A DNA stretch of 64,000 nt from Okapia johnstoni. Its lineage: Eukaryota > Chordata > Mammalia > Artiodactyla > Giraffidae. Below the pieces are notes generated by a model. The model searched no databases. It was given only the letters and a program-made list of their open reading frames with translations, and was not told where the DNA came from. The stretch lies in contig CM044314.1 of NCBI GenBank assembly GCA_024291935.2, positions 23,348,001 to 23,412,000 of the forward strand. Direction: 5' to 3'. A program made the position numbers and the translations under genes. Shown here in pieces: positions 33,118 to 44,107 of this stretch (the first letter of the stretch is position 1; each line of letters begins with the position of its first letter).

Positions 33118-34650
33118 CGCTTATTTAGATCAGTCAGAAAATACTGGGTGTCTACTCTATGTCAAGCATTATTCTAACAGTGTATAGGACAAATAAAACC
33201 CCCTGTACTTATAAAGCATACTTTCCAGTGAGAACAGACAATAACGAGAAAATAAATATGTATTTGCACTGAAGGTCATATGATGAGAAATATTAGAGAA
33301 GAAAATTAGGAAAAGTTAGGAAAAGAGAATTAAAAAGTGCCGAGAGCTGTGGAAATTAGGTTGAAATTCTAAATAGGATGGTCAGGAAGGACTAGTTGAG
33401 AAGGTGGCATTTGAGTAAAGAGAGAGGTGAGTGACGTGTGTCTCTGGGGAAAAAGAGTTCCCTTGCAGAAGGAACAGAATGTGCAAAGGTCCTGAGTCAG
33501 GAATAAGGAGGTCAAGATGCCTCGGAAGTGCTCACTTCTAAACGAGAACTCTATATTCGTTTCTTCTCTAAGCATTATGAGAGGGCCTCTCAATAGTGGG
33601 ATTTAACCAGAACGCTGTTGGCAAGAATTTTGGAAAATGTAGTTCCTAGGCATCCATCTTGTGTAGGATGGGGGAAAGCATGGACAATATCCAGCGCAGG
33701 GCTGTCGCTGGAGACAGATGTGAAAAGAGTTCTGTTGCTGTTGCTGTTGCTATTGTTTTTCTCTGAAATGATAAAATTACTGTGGATTGTTATATTGATG
33801 GTAATGATCCACTGCTGTGGGAAATGCTTAGTATGAAAGAGAGAAGAAGGGAGAATTTCTAGAGCAATGTGCTAGGGGCATAGCATCTCATGAACAAGTG
33901 GAGAAGTTTTTCTGGATGGTAGAACTGACAATTCAAAATGGCAGAGGGAAAACAGAGTATATTGTCAGATGTGTCAGTATGTTGGTTTCTGTGGTGGTGG
34001 ATGGTCCTCGCTGTCTTTTTTTCCCAGTGAAATAGGAAGCAAGGTGATCAGCTGAGAAGAGGATGCAGAAGAAGTTTGGGAGGTGTGGGGAAAGAAAGAC
34101 TGAATGATCATCCCGGGAGTGAGACTAAATGGACCAGAAAATGTAAAGTGACAGCTGAAAACTTGTAGGTCCCCTTCAATGTTATGAAATTAAAGTGAAG
34201 CCAGTCAACATGTTGGAGGGTATTTTTCCAGCCACCAGCAGCTGCACATTAGTGATGCAGGCACATAAGTGATGAAAATTTCACCGGTGAGCTTCAAAAC
34301 ATCTAACAGTCAATGTGGCACAGGTGTTGATCAGTCAGGACACACCAGCCAAAGTGCCAGTCCTGGAGAAATTGGGTTTAGCCGGTTTGGAACATTTTCC
34401 AAAAAGATGTGACAAAGCTGAAGAGGAATATGTGAGTTAAGGGTGTATGTAGGGCATGATCATGATGATGGATTATTTAACTGAGATAAGGAAAGGCAGT
34501 GTATGGGAGTCCCAGTGCAGCTGAAGAGTTAATTACAGCATCAAACAGATGGGAGAAAGTGATCTGGGAGACAAGAGGAGGTGACCTGGTGAGCAGGATG
34601 CCTGAAATGGTGACTTTGGCAGGATTGGAAGTGCAATTGCTAGTAATGAT
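33118..34650 (+). mobile_element. Old pan-mammalian repeat, copy A (family not named)
   Basis: The left 400 bp follow a well-known order: gggtgtctactctatgtcaa, gataatcg-type anion of aataaatatgta, aggatggtcaggaaggacta, gagaaggtggcatttgagta, ggaacagaatgtgcaaaggt and cctgagtcaggaata. Similarity becomes patchy after 33520. This is an L2-antisense-like repeat of MIR/L2 age; the call for the right part is weak. Confidence 0.45.
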
Positions 34651-34654
34651 ATGT

Positions 34655-34880
34655 GTGTGAGTGCTAAGTCACTTCAGTTGTGCCTTCTCATTTGCAACGC
34701 TATGGACTGTAGCCTGCCAGGCTCCTCTGTCCTTGGGATTCTCCAGGCTAGAATACTGGAGTGGGTTGTCATGCCCTCCTCCAGGGGATCTTCTTGACCC
34801 AGGAATAGAACCCAAGTCTCTTACATCTCCTGAATTGGCAAGAGGGCTCTTTACCACTAGTACCAGCTGGGAAGCCCCCA
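34655..34880 (-). mobile_element. Bov-tA SINE (longer variant)
   Basis: Antisense, from gtgctaagtcacttcagttg to accagctgggaagccccc, with an extra segment (aagtctcttacatctcctga) between head and body that marks the longer Bov-tA subtype. A 9-bp near-duplication agtaatgat/agtaatggt lies nearby but not flush with the head. Confidence 0.93.
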
Positions 34881-35734
34881 ATAAAGACATAAGTAATGGT
34901 AATTACATTGTGACCCTGGAAGAGAGTGTCTGAAGAGGGTGGAGAACAAAAGCTTTGGAGGGAAGGAAGGCTAGCATATTTAAAAGATCTTCTCTATGGC
35001 CATTGAAACTGGCAAGCATTCTGATAGGAATGAAATTGGAAACAATGACAAGAAGCTAAGAGATAAGTCTTTGATGATCCAATGGAAAGAGAGTAATCCA
35101 AGAGGGATGCAGATGACTGCAGAAGAAGAGAGAACATGGTTGGATCTGCTGTCAAAATATTAGATCTGCTGAGGGAGGAGTGGTTGGGGAGGGAAGATGA
35201 AAGAATGTCCAAGAAGCAAAAGTAGAGTACCCAAACTTGGATTCTATCGTCATTTTAACTAGGTCTACCCAGAACAACTCTGATATGTGAATATCCTTAA
35301 GTTTTAGCTGGTACACAATAATTTCTGTTGTGCTAATCCTATGACGTCTTTGTGGGTAATGGGGATATTAAAATGATGTTAAAAATGGAACCATCTTGGT
35401 CCAAGTCTTACCTAATTCTAAAGGGATGCCAGTGATGGAAGATTCCAATGTTATATCAGAGCAGAAGGGTTCATTTGGGAAAAGTCTGGAGAATATGACC
35501 TTAGGGGCAGCTCTTCTTCTAAGGGCAGCACAGAGATTTACTCAAAAGTCCAATCCACTGTGCTAGGTTGCCTAATTTTGATCATGGGCTTCTGGGTTTT
35601 TTTTTAACCAAAAACAGGTACTAGGGAGAATGTGAACCATGAAATCCAAAACGCCCCATCTTCCTTGATGAGTCAGAGATTTTTAAATAGACAGAGGTGA
35701 CTACAACATCATGTTAGTACCAGCATGAGCTCTT
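34881..35734. other. Unassigned sequence between repeats
   Basis: 34920-35200 is A/G-rich with weak similarity to the same old repeat as copy A. 35220-35730 is single-copy with a T(9) run at about 35595. No gene. Confidence 0.4.
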
Positions 35735-36157
35735 CATCCATCCAAAGTGTATTTACTGAATTCCTACTCTGCTTTTAGGGGCTCCGCTTACAGATGTAAA
35801 TAAGACAACATCCCTGGCTTTCTGGGGAGTCTGTTGCAATGAAGGGAAAGAACAACAAATAACCATACAACTTCAGGTGGTGATAAGAGGGACCAAGGAA
35901 GTGACACCGGTGGGACAAGAGTGATGGCATAGAGAGGGTGCTATTTCAGGTAGGATTGGCTGCAGAAGCTGCTCTTGGCAAAAAACTTGAGGCAGGTGGT
36001 CCAGATAGGATATGAGGAACCTGGATAGAGGCTGAGCAGGTGCCCCTGAACCAGCCAGATGGCCAGTGTGGCCAAAACTGTGTGCAGAAAGGGAGGCTGG
36101 GTCAAGAGAGGTCCAACATACAGGGGACAAGTCAAGGGGTACCTACACTGAAATGAA
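35735..36157 (+). mobile_element. Old pan-mammalian repeat, copy B, left part
   Basis: aaagtgtatttactgaattc, tagaggaca-like dilution of gggctccgcttacagatgta, agagggtgctatttcaggta and gaatttggatttt at the break. The sequence resumes after the L1 with aatttggattttaattgcat and aagtgggaaatcattggtga, so the L1 split one old copy. Confidence 0.6.
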
Positions 36158-36170
36158 GAATTTGGATTTT

Positions 36171-37030
36171 TAAAAAGTATACCATTTTTAAAGATTACTT
36201 TCCATTTACAATCAATTATAAAATACTAGCTACATTCCCCATATTGTACAGTACATCCTTTAGCTTATCTTATACCCAATAGTTTGTATCTCCCATTCCC
36301 CAATCCTATATTGTCCCTTCTCCTCTCCCTCTGGTAACCACTAATTTGTTCTCTGTATCTGTGAGTCTGCTTATTTCATGTCATGTTCACTAGTTGGCTG
36401 TATTATTTAGATTCCACATGCAATTGGTATCATACAGTATTTGTCTTTTTCTGACTGGCTTATTTCACTTAATATTATATCCTCCAAGTCCATCTGGATT
36501 ACCACAAATGACAAATTTTTGTTCTTTTTTATGGTTGAGTAGTATTCCATATGAGCTTCCCTGGTGGCTCAGTGGTAAAGAATCTGCCTGCAATACAGGA
36601 GACCCAGGTTCAAGCTCTGGGTCGGGAAGATCCCCTGGAGGAGGTCATGGCAATACACTCTAGTACTCTTGCCTAGAGAATCCCATGGACAGAGGAGCCT
36701 GACAGGCTGCAGTCCATAGTGTCACAAAGAGTCGGACATGACTCAAAGTGACTAAGCAGCGGCAGTATTCCATATATGTATATTTGGACCACATCTTTAT
36801 CCATTCATCTGTTAATGGACACTTAGGCTGCTTCCATATCTTGGGCAATTAGAAATAATGTTGCTATGAACATCAGCGTGCATGGATATTTTCGGATTAG
36901 TGTCTTTGTTTGTTTGTTTTTCAGATATGTACCCAGGTGTGACATTACTGGGTCATATGTTACTTCTATTTTTTTAATTTTTTGAGAAAACCCTATACTA
37001 TTTTCCACAGTGGCTGCACTAATTTTCAAG
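36171..37030 (-). mobile_element. L1 3' end, antisense, with TSD
   Basis: Antisense L1 3' UTR (attactttccatttacaatc, tattgtacagtacatccttt, gagtctgcttatttcatgtc) followed by the ORF2 end (gagtagtattccatat, catctgttaatggacactta, gcttccatatcttgggcaat). The duplication gaatttggatttt lies at 36158-36170 and 37031-37043. A Bov-tA interrupts it. ORF2 is only a short C-terminal remnant with many changes. Confidence 0.93.
36553..36763 (+). mobile_element. Bov-tA SINE inside the L1, with perfect TSD
   Basis: Full Bov-tA from gagcttccctggtggctcag to gacatgactcaaagtgacta. A perfect 12-bp duplication agtattccatat sits at 36541-36552 and 36764-36775 and is itself L1 sequence, proving insertion into the L1. 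Confidence 0.97.
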
Positions 37031-37043
37031 GAATTTGGATTTT

Positions 37044-37165
37044 AATTGCATGAAGTGGGAAATCATTGGTGACTCTGGGGTTTTTAAACATCCACTCCAC
37101 TTGTTGGATTAGAAATGGCCGGCGGGGGCAAAGGAGAGAACTCAGGGGCAAGTTAGAGGTACGGA
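37044..37165 (+). mobile_element. Old pan-mammalian repeat, copy B, right part
   Basis: Continues copy B after the L1: aagtgggaaatcattggtga, then gtttttaaacatccactcca and ggggcaaaggagagaactca, matching the expected family order. It fades after about 37165. Confidence 0.55.
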
Positions 37166-37704
37166 GACTTGAATATGGCTCTGATAGGAAGTGGAGATTC
37201 TGGAACTGTTTCCTCAGTGACTGACAGAGTCTGAGGCTGGATTGGCTAGGGACCAATGAGGAAACAAGAATGAACTGTTCGGGGTCCTGTTCGGAGGCAA
37301 GTGAACCAGCCAAGAATTGTTCGGTTTCCCAACCCCGGGACCAGTCTGATTGGTGCCTGTGATGTTTCAGCTTCTCCATGGACACCCAGAGTTACTGTGA
37401 GGTGACCTGTAGGACACAAGATTTTTTTACAGGGAAGAGCCAATTCTGATTCCATGTTGGATCTGTTTCTTTATTACTTTAACTTTTGCTTTTTGGTGCT
37501 TCTGTCACTACAATAATGCATAATGGCCTGCCTCAGCCCCTCTCCCTTAATGTTAAACCAAAATACCTTTGTTCTAGACCATGTCCACCTGTGGATATCT
37601 ACAGGAAGGAAGAAATTAACACATTCCCTCCTGAGACTGGCCATTCCAGGAGATATTGGCAAGCCTTTTTACTCCATTTCCTCACTTCTTCCCCCTCTCT
37701 GCTC

Positions 37705-37711
37705 TATAAAA
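37705..37711 (+). promoter_or_regulatory. TATA box of the sense LTR
   Basis: tataaaa within gctctataaaagaacc, at the canonical U3 position of the LTR. Confidence 0.65.
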
Positions 37712-37790
37712 GAACCTGGCATCAAGACCCTGATAATAAGATTAATTTGGAGACACTAGTCTGCCATCTTCTTCGACATCCAGCTTTCTG

Positions 37791-37796
37791 AATAAA
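37791..37796 (+). other. Polyadenylation signal of the sense LTR
   Basis: aataaa in ctttctgaataaagtca, in the R region downstream of the TATA box. Confidence 0.65.
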
Positions 37797-37885
37797 GTCA
37801 TATTCTTTGCCTCAGACCAAATCCACGTCTCTTGGATTTATTGACCTGTTGTGCATTGAGCAGAGGGAGCTTGGACTCAGTAACA

Positions 37886-38439
37886 GTTTGAGGCATATGT
37901 CTGGGGGGCGTCAGCTCCAGGGGTTATTGACTCCAGGGAACAGACCTAGAGTGTTAGGAACCCACGGGAACATGGACATTTCAGTGTCACCATAACAGGT
38001 GGGAAGTGGAATATGAGATGGCGTGGACTCATTCTTCTGTGTGTGGACCCTTTACCTTGTGGTCCATCCTGACTTGTCTTACAATTGCTCCAAACCAACC
38101 TCCCACAAATAACTTTTATTAAATTTTATATTCTTCCACCTGAGAATTTGCCACAGAGGTGGTAAGAGTTTTCATTTTTGTCTTTCAATTTATGTGAAAT
38201 AAAACAGGGATTTTGGGGGTGGAGGATAGCAAATTAAAATCTTTTGGAGTTTGGAACTCCCAAAGGGAAAATCCAAGATGTTTTAAGAGGTGAAGTAGGA
38301 CTTCCTGGGACCCACAAACTTCAGGCTAAAACTGGGGATTGTGTAAGTTTGTAGCTCTGCAGATTAGCCCATATTTTTGGCTTGCATTTTGCTGACTTGG
38401 GGCCAAACACACACTGCTCGGCACTCAAAGTGTTGTCTT
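37886..38439. other. Unassigned sequence right of the LTR
   Basis: Begins gtttgaggcatatgtctggg, which faintly recalls a retroviral leader, but no primer binding site or gag can be shown. The remainder is single-copy. Confidence 0.35.
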
Positions 38440-38530
38440 TTTTAATGTGGACAACCTGCCTTTCTATTCTACAGGTAAGGAAACTGAGAAAGGGAGAGGT
38501 TATGTAACTTGCCTTGATTTACCTGGCTAG
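38440..38530 (+). mobile_element. MIR SINE fragment
   Basis: tattctacaggtaaggaaac, tgagaaagggagaggttatg and taacttgccttgatttacct match the MIR core region. Confidence 0.7.
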
Positions 38531-39514
38531 ACAGAGGGATTGAGGGGCCAAAATAATGCAGGCAACCTGTCTCCACACTCTGTACAGAGCCCCCGCCTTC
38601 TTATCATCAGGAGCTGGTGTGCCTCGTGAAATAGCCTTCAGACCCCAGGAGGGAGTCGTGGCCTGCTCCTTCCACCCTGAAATACAACGAAATGCCTGTA
38701 CCAGTAGAGCAACAAGCCCTTCCAATGCACACACAAACAATTCAGAGTGTCAGTCAGGGGTTGCTCATATCTGATGCCTATGTGGGAGGTGGGCCACAAA
38801 CACAGTCAAGTTTTCAGTCCAAAAAGAGGTTGGGTGGCACCACAGAATCCTGACCTGGTAGGAATTTTTGTCCCTCCAGCTAGGAGAGTGAGGCTAGAGT
38901 ACAGAGGATCCTAGAGAAGATTCGTGTTTTCACAGTCAGCAGTTAACTCTCCCACAGGGAGCGGTCTCCTCTCCTTCTGGCTCTCAGCTAATGCCCATGG
39001 GCAGTTTTCAGCGCTCGCTCCGGCAGGGATGACATTGTGGTAGGACTTGCCTGAAACCTGTTAGCAGCTGCAGGAGGGCCTGAACTAGCAATGGCCCCAC
39101 AGTGGCTTGCAAGACAAAGAAGCAAGCAACACACACACCAGCTTGGGGGAAGGTGAGTACTGAGAGAGGGTGAGTGGGAGACTCAGTGCCTGTGAAATTC
39201 TTAAGTGGCACAAAAATTCCCGTAGACCTGCCTGCAGGTTACCAACGATGCTCACGTGTCATCGGCATGAGAGCTCACCGTGTGGAAGGTTCCTCCCCTC
39301 TGGAGCCACGCAGCATGGATGAGGTTGAAATGGAACATTCTCCTATCCATTTCATAGTTTCTTAAAAACCTGATACTTTCAGTGCTGTTGGGGAATAAGC
39401 AAACGGTCCTGGCGCTGGAATGGACCCTCAGGTCAGTAAGACCCTGTCTTCCCTGGGAATAAGTGTCATAGGAACACATTCAAATATGTACCCTAAGTAA
39501 AAATGAGATATAAT
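38531..39514. other. Single-copy stretch, no recognised gene
   Basis: Frames of 60-75 codons on both strands; none recognised. Confidence 0.45.
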
Positions 39515-39585
39515 GAACAATAAAATTATATATATAAAACTTGATATATATATACATATATATGTATATACACACATTCATATGT
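39515..39585. repeat. AT-rich (TA)n/(TATG)n tract
   Basis: Alternating tatata and tacata runs ending in cacacattcatatgta. Confidence 0.85.
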
Positions 39586-39587
39586 AT

Positions 39588-39800
39588 GGGTTTCCCAGAT
39601 GGTGCCAGTGGTAAAGAACCAGCCTGCCAATGCAGGAGACATAAGAAATGCAGGTTTGGTTAGGAAGATCCCCTGAAGGAGGACATGGCAGCCCACTTGT
39701 TATTCTTGCCAGGCGAATTCCATGGACAAAGGAGCCCGGCTGACTATAATCCATAAATTTGCAAACAGTTGGAAACTACTGAAGCAATTTAGTATGCACA
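39588..39800 (+). mobile_element. Diverged Bov-tA SINE
   Basis: gggtttcccagatggtgcca, gtaaagaaccagcctgccaa, ggaagatcccctgaaggagg, atggacaaaggagcccggct. All parts are present but many substitutions show it is older than its neighbours. Confidence 0.88.
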
Positions 39801-40313
39801 CATAGGCATGTATATATATATATAAATTTTTTTCATGAAATTTGCTGAAACAAATTTGCTCCTTTATGTTAAAGTAGGATTTTCCAAAGTGATTCAAAAT
39901 GTGACATAGACAAATACTGTTACCTAAAAGCTATCTATTTATTTTGGAGCATATTATTACAAAAAAAACACAACTGGCACATCCAACTTATGGCTTTAGT
40001 AGCAGTGAAAATTTTCTTTATATGTTTATACAGAAAGAATCATTTTCAGGCAAAATGTGAGATAATAACCAAGTTGGTATGTTGCCATGGCAAATGGTGG
40101 GGACCAGGAATTAACAGTGTGTGGAGATAAAATACCTTTCAGGGCTTAGAGGCAGGGCCTGCCTACCATGGATCAAAATAGCTCCCCTTTAAAAAGAGGC
40201 ACTGGGTTTTAGGTGTGGTTTAGCCAATCTGAACAAATTACAGTGAACCAATCCAGTGTTCTTAAGCATCCATTCAGAAGCTGGAGGGAAAAGGCAGGAT
40301 TAATGACTATTTG
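39801..40313. other. AT-rich single-copy stretch
   Basis: Includes a (TA)n run at about 39810-39824. No gene. Confidence 0.45.
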
Positions 40314-40324
40314 GATACAAATTA

Positions 40325-40539
40325 GTGGTGATGGTTTAGTCATTAAGTTGTGTCTGACTGTTTGTGACCCCATGGACTGTTGCCTGCCAGGCTCCTCTGT
40401 CCATGGGATTTCCCAGGCAAGCATATTAGAGCTGGTAACCATTCCCTTCTCCAGGGGATCTTCCCAACCCAGGGATTGAACCCAGATCTCCTGCATTGCA
40501 GGCAGATTCTTTACCAACTGAGCCACCAGGGAAGCCAGA
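40325..40539 (-). mobile_element. Bov-tA SINE with TSD
   Basis: Antisense, complete to gagccaccagggaagcc, with a gtggtgatgg tail. Flanked by gatacaaatta (40314-40324) and gatacaagtta (40540-40550), one mismatch. Confidence 0.95.
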
Positions 40540-40550
40540 GATACAAGTTA

Positions 40551-41083
40551 AATCCTCACAATGTTTTAGACCCCTAGGGTGGGCTTTTCTCTCCACTATA
40601 TCACCTGGGAATTCGCTCCTGGTCTATTGCTTATAGCAGGTCTCCAGGAAGCAAGGGGACTCTGGGCTCAAAGGGGCTAAAGAGAGCACTCCATGCTCAG
40701 TAAACACACAGGAGGCGGCAGGAGGAAGAACATGGTCGTGAGTATGGCAGGCTGGTCACCCATCCAGGGGCTTACAGACCCCTAGAACACAACAAAGAAA
40801 ATCCCACAGAGTACCAGGCTGTGTGCAGAAATTTGAAACTTTTTCCGGAGCACAGAAAATCTCCATCCTTTACACTCAAAACTATGAAAAGGGTGTTTGA
40901 GGTGTGCAACAACTGAATCCAGCTGTACTGAATTGAAGGAGGTACAGCCTGGGGATGCTGGCAGAGAGCCCATTCCAGGATCCAAGTCCATCTGCAATGT
41001 GTGGGCAGGATTCTAAGGCACCTCTAGGTTCCTGCCTCTCCTCCTTTGAACACACAAGGGACCGACCTGGGATGCAACAGGAT
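40551..41083. other. Single-copy stretch, no recognised gene
   Basis: Overlapping frames of 70-80 codons on the minus strand at 40782-41124 are unrecognised. Confidence 0.45.
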
Positions 41084-41418
41084 TGTTGTTGTTGTTCTGT
41101 CTCTCTCTGTGAGACTGAAGACATGTCTGACTCTATGACCCATGGGCTCTTTCACAGCCAGGCTTCCCTGTCCTTCACTTGCTCCCAGAGTTTGCTCAAA
41201 CTCATGTCCATTCAGTCAGTAATGCTATCTAACCATCTCATCCTCCTCTTCCCCCTTCTCCTCCTGCCCTCAATCTTTCCCAGCATCATGTATTTTCCAA
41301 TGAGTTGGCTTTTCGCATCAGGTGGCCAAAGTATTGGAGCTGCAGCTTCAACATCAGTCCTTCCAATGAATACTCAGGGTTGATTTCCTTTAGGATTGAT
41401 TGGTTTGATCTCCCTGCT
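41084..41418 (-). mobile_element. BovB 3' end fragment, antisense
   Basis: Tail as ttgttgttgttctgt, then aaactcatgtccattcagtc, taatgctatctaaccatctc, atcaggtggccaaagtattg, and a break after tttaggattgattggtttga. 5'-truncated in the RT C-terminus. Confidence 0.92.
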
Positions 41419-42089
41419 ATGGGATATTGTTCCTGTAATTATTGTATTTTATGTGGCTTGGTCCCACCTAATTCTATGATGCTTTTAAAGTGTTGAACTT
41501 TCCGTAGCTAGTTGCAGAGGAAGAAGTAGGAAACAATATTCCACTCTGAGTCGAAAAAGAAGCAATAAGCCTGCTGCAAACTGCCTCTGGGCAGTTCTGG
41601 GAGCTGGGAGGGGTCTGGCTGACAGCTTCTGGGGAAGCAGAGACCTCAGTTCTACAGTCCTGCTGCCACCCGACTTCAGTCTCTGAGACACTGACGGTAG
41701 TCAGACTCTGGATGGACTTGTGAGATGGTATCTCGGTGGTGTTTTGTGCTGCTGAGCACTGAGTCTGCGATATTTGTTAAACAGCTAGAAAAGATGCCTG
41801 CAGGGACCAGGGTCTTTTCTTACTTGAAATGGGGCATCCGTGCATAGTCTGCAGCCATCCTGTCCACCCCAGACACACAAGAGAAGAAACAGTATACACC
41901 TACATAAGGAAGTTTCAGTGAAAGGCACTCTTGTGTTTGCTTCTACAGCATGTCCACAGTCATAAGAAAATCTCTTTAGTCATTATTTCCTGATCTAAGA
42001 ACCAAACTGACTTTGGATAAACAATTCTGTACTCCACCTACCTCAGCAGAGACCATGATTTTCTTCATGTCTGGATTCTGCTAAGTAAT
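41419..42089. other. Single-copy stretch, no recognised gene
   Basis: No repeat or coding signal recognised; a 68-codon minus frame at 41485-41691 is unrecognised. Confidence 0.45.
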
Positions 42090-42160
42090 TCAATTTTTAA
42101 ATTGAAGTTTAGCTGATTTGAAACTTTAGTTTCAGGTGTACAGCAAAGTAATTTAGTATT
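42090..42160 (-). mobile_element. L1 3' UTR, antisense, left part
   Basis: attgaagtttagctgatttg, actttagtttcaggtgtaca and gcaaagtaatttagtat are the antisense L1 3' terminal sequence. It continues after the BovB at 43.3 kb. Confidence 0.85.
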
Positions 42161-42194
<34 letters not shown>

Positions 42195-42202
42195 TGTGTG
42201 TG
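42161..42202. repeat. (TG)n microsatellite at the BovB insertion
   Basis: About 21 TG units with one TA interruption. A second TG run of about 11 units sits on the far side of the BovB (43311-43331). Confidence 0.92.
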
Positions 42203-43310
42203 TTCAGTTCAGTTCAGTCGCTCAGTTGTGTCTGACTCTTTGTGACCCCATGAACCACAGCATGCCAGGCCTCCCTGTCCATCACCAACTCCCAGAGTCT
42301 ACCCAAACCCATGTCCATTGAGTCGGTGATGCCATCCAACCATCTCATCCTCCGTCATCCCCTTCTCCTCCTGCCCTCAATCTTTTCCATCATCAAGGTC
42401 TTTTCCAATGAGTCAGCTCTTCGCATCAGGTGGCCAGAGTACTGGAGTTTCAGCTTCAACATCAGTCCTTCCAATGAACACCCAGGACTGATCTCCTTTA
42501 GGATGGACTGGATGGATCTCCTTGCAGTCCAAGGGACTCTCAAGAGTCTTCTCCAACACCACAGTTCAAAAGCATCAATTCTTTGGCGCTCAGCTTTCTT
42601 TATAGTCCAACTCTCACATCCACACATGACTACTGGAAAAAACATAGGCTTGACTACATGGATCTTTGTTGGCACAGAAATGTCTCTGCTTTTTAATATG
42701 CTGTCTAGATTGGTCATAAATTTCCTTCCAAGAAGTAAGTGTCTTTTAATTTCATGGCTGCAATCACCATCTGCAGTGATTTTGGAGTTCAAAAAAATAA
42801 AGTCTGACACTGTTTCCACTGTTTCCCCATCTATTTGCCATGAAGTGATGGGACCAGATGCCACAATCTTTGTTTTCTGAATGTTGAGCTTTAAGCCAAC
42901 TTTTTCACTCTCCTCTTTCACTTTCATCAAGAGGCTCTTTAGTTCTTCTTCACTTTCTGCCATAAGGTGGTATCATCTGCATATCTGAAGTTGTTGATAT
43001 TTATCCCAGCAATCTTGATTCCAGCTTGTGCTTCCTCCAGCCCAGCGTTTCTCATGATGTACTCTGCATATAAGTTAAATATGCAGGGTGACAATATACA
43101 GCCTTGATGTACTCCTTTTCCTATTTGGAACCAGTCTGTTGTTCCATGTCCAGTTCTAACTGTTGCTTCCTGACCTGCATACAGGTTTCTCAAGAGGCAG
43201 GTCAGGTGGTCTGGTATTCCCATCTCTTTCACGGCTGCTCCAGCAAAGTGCAGCTGTTGCTCCTTACCTTGGACGTGGAGTATCTCCTCTTGGCTGCTCG
43301 CCGCTCCAGC
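42203..43310 (-). mobile_element. BovB with 5' end and internal deletion, inserted in L1
   Basis: Antisense BovB. The 3' end begins ttcagttcagttcagtcgct. The RT region runs continuously to cccatctctttcacgg and then switches without gap to the BovB 5' leader (ctgctccagcaaagtgcagc, ccttaccttggacgtggagt, ctccagcg). So the copy keeps 5' and 3' termini but lacks the endonuclease and N-terminal RT. The join falls in GTGAAAGAGAT (minus strand), which resembles both parents, suggesting microhomology or template switching. Confidence 0.9.
42355..43232 (-). pseudogene. BovB reverse transcriptase remnant, antisense
   Basis: First piece (97 codons from 43232): [53 protein letters not shown], and motif C YADD intact (42972-42983). 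Directly after YADDTT one base is missing compared with the family, and the frame shifts into WQKVKKN. Second piece (202 codons, from 42963): [53 protein letters not shown]. The domain lacks motif A and the fingers because of the internal deletion. It cannot be active. Confidence 0.93.
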
Positions 43311-43331
43311 GAGTGTGTGTGTGTGTGTGTA

Positions 43332-43475
43332 TATACATATATTTGTATATATACATATTCTTTTTCAAATTCTTTTCAATTATAGGTTATTACAAGATAC
43401 TGAACTTATTACAAGAAATTGAATATCGCTCCCTGTGCTATATACTAGGTACTTGTGGTTTCAGTAATGCAGTTT
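43332..43475 (-). mobile_element. L1 3' UTR, antisense, right part
   Basis: tattctttttcaaattcttt, tcaattataggttattacaa, ccctgtgctatatactaggt and acttgtggtttcagtaa continue the L1 3' UTR. A small local duplication, ttattacaaga, is present at 43388-43398 and 43407-43417. Confidence 0.88.
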
Positions 43476-44107
43476 TTAAGAAAGTCAAATTTGATGAGAA
43501 TACACTTTGAGAAACAAGGGCACATTTCACCCTGGAGCATCCTGACACACCCAGGGCTCGAAGCTGTGCTCTGAAGTGTCTACCTGTGAGGTGGGAATGG
43601 ATGTTAGGATGCTCGGGCCAAGCACCCTAGCCGAGCTGTCGTCCCAAGCACACAGCTGGTTGGAAGCCGGGTTGTGTGGTGTCATTGCTGATAAGGCACA
43701 CTGCCGCCCCCAGCACAACACAAAGCAGGTGTGTGTTTGCCGAAAAGGGGCTGCTGTCTCTGCTTTCTCACAACCCGAGAAAACCAGGACTTTCTTAGGA
43801 CCTGCCTCTGCCCTCCTCCTCTGTCTGGATGGGCTGGACCCTGGTTCAGGGGGCTCCTGGGCAATAGACTCAGCTTTCAGCCTCTGCTGTTCCACTCACT
43901 TCTTAAATTATTGTCCTCTGCTCATGGTTCTGCAGACTGAGATTTGACAGTCTAATTTCTCAGATTTTTCTTTACAACATTTGCCTCAAGCCAGTAATGA
44001 CTGTTTCAAGCATAAGAAAGGCCAGGAGGGCAGAGGTTATGGTACCCCTCTTACTCCTCTAGATGCCATCTGCCCTGGACCAGTGGCACTGCCCTTTTCT
44101 GGCCCCA
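43476..44107. other. GC-richer single-copy stretch
   Basis: Frames of 115-123 codons overlap on both strands (43527-43947), typical of stop-poor GC-rich DNA. None is recognised. Confidence 0.4.

Larger units (their letters stand above)
37447..37885 (+). mobile_element. Endogenous retrovirus LTR, sense
   Basis: Starts TGATTCCATGTTGG and ends GGACTCAGTAACA, so TG...CA ends of a 440-bp LTR. Internal order: gcataatggcctgcctcagc, gaccatgtccacctgtggat, TATA box, gataataagattaatttgga, polyadenylation signal AATAAA, gcattgagcagagggagctt. I recognise this as a recurrent ruminant ERV1-like LTR; the formal name is not asserted. TATA and AATAAA are 86 bp apart, as expected for U3-R. No coding retroviral sequence is recognised on either side and no target duplication is evident. 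Confidence 0.85.

Noticed and set aside
37886..37960. Retroviral primer binding site and leader after the sense LTR
   Set aside because: ctggggggcgtcagctccag only faintly resembles a primer binding site and no gag-like sequence follows.
43527..43947. Gene in frames of about 120 codons on both strands
   Set aside because: Both strands are open together in GC-richer DNA, and neither product has a recognisable motif.
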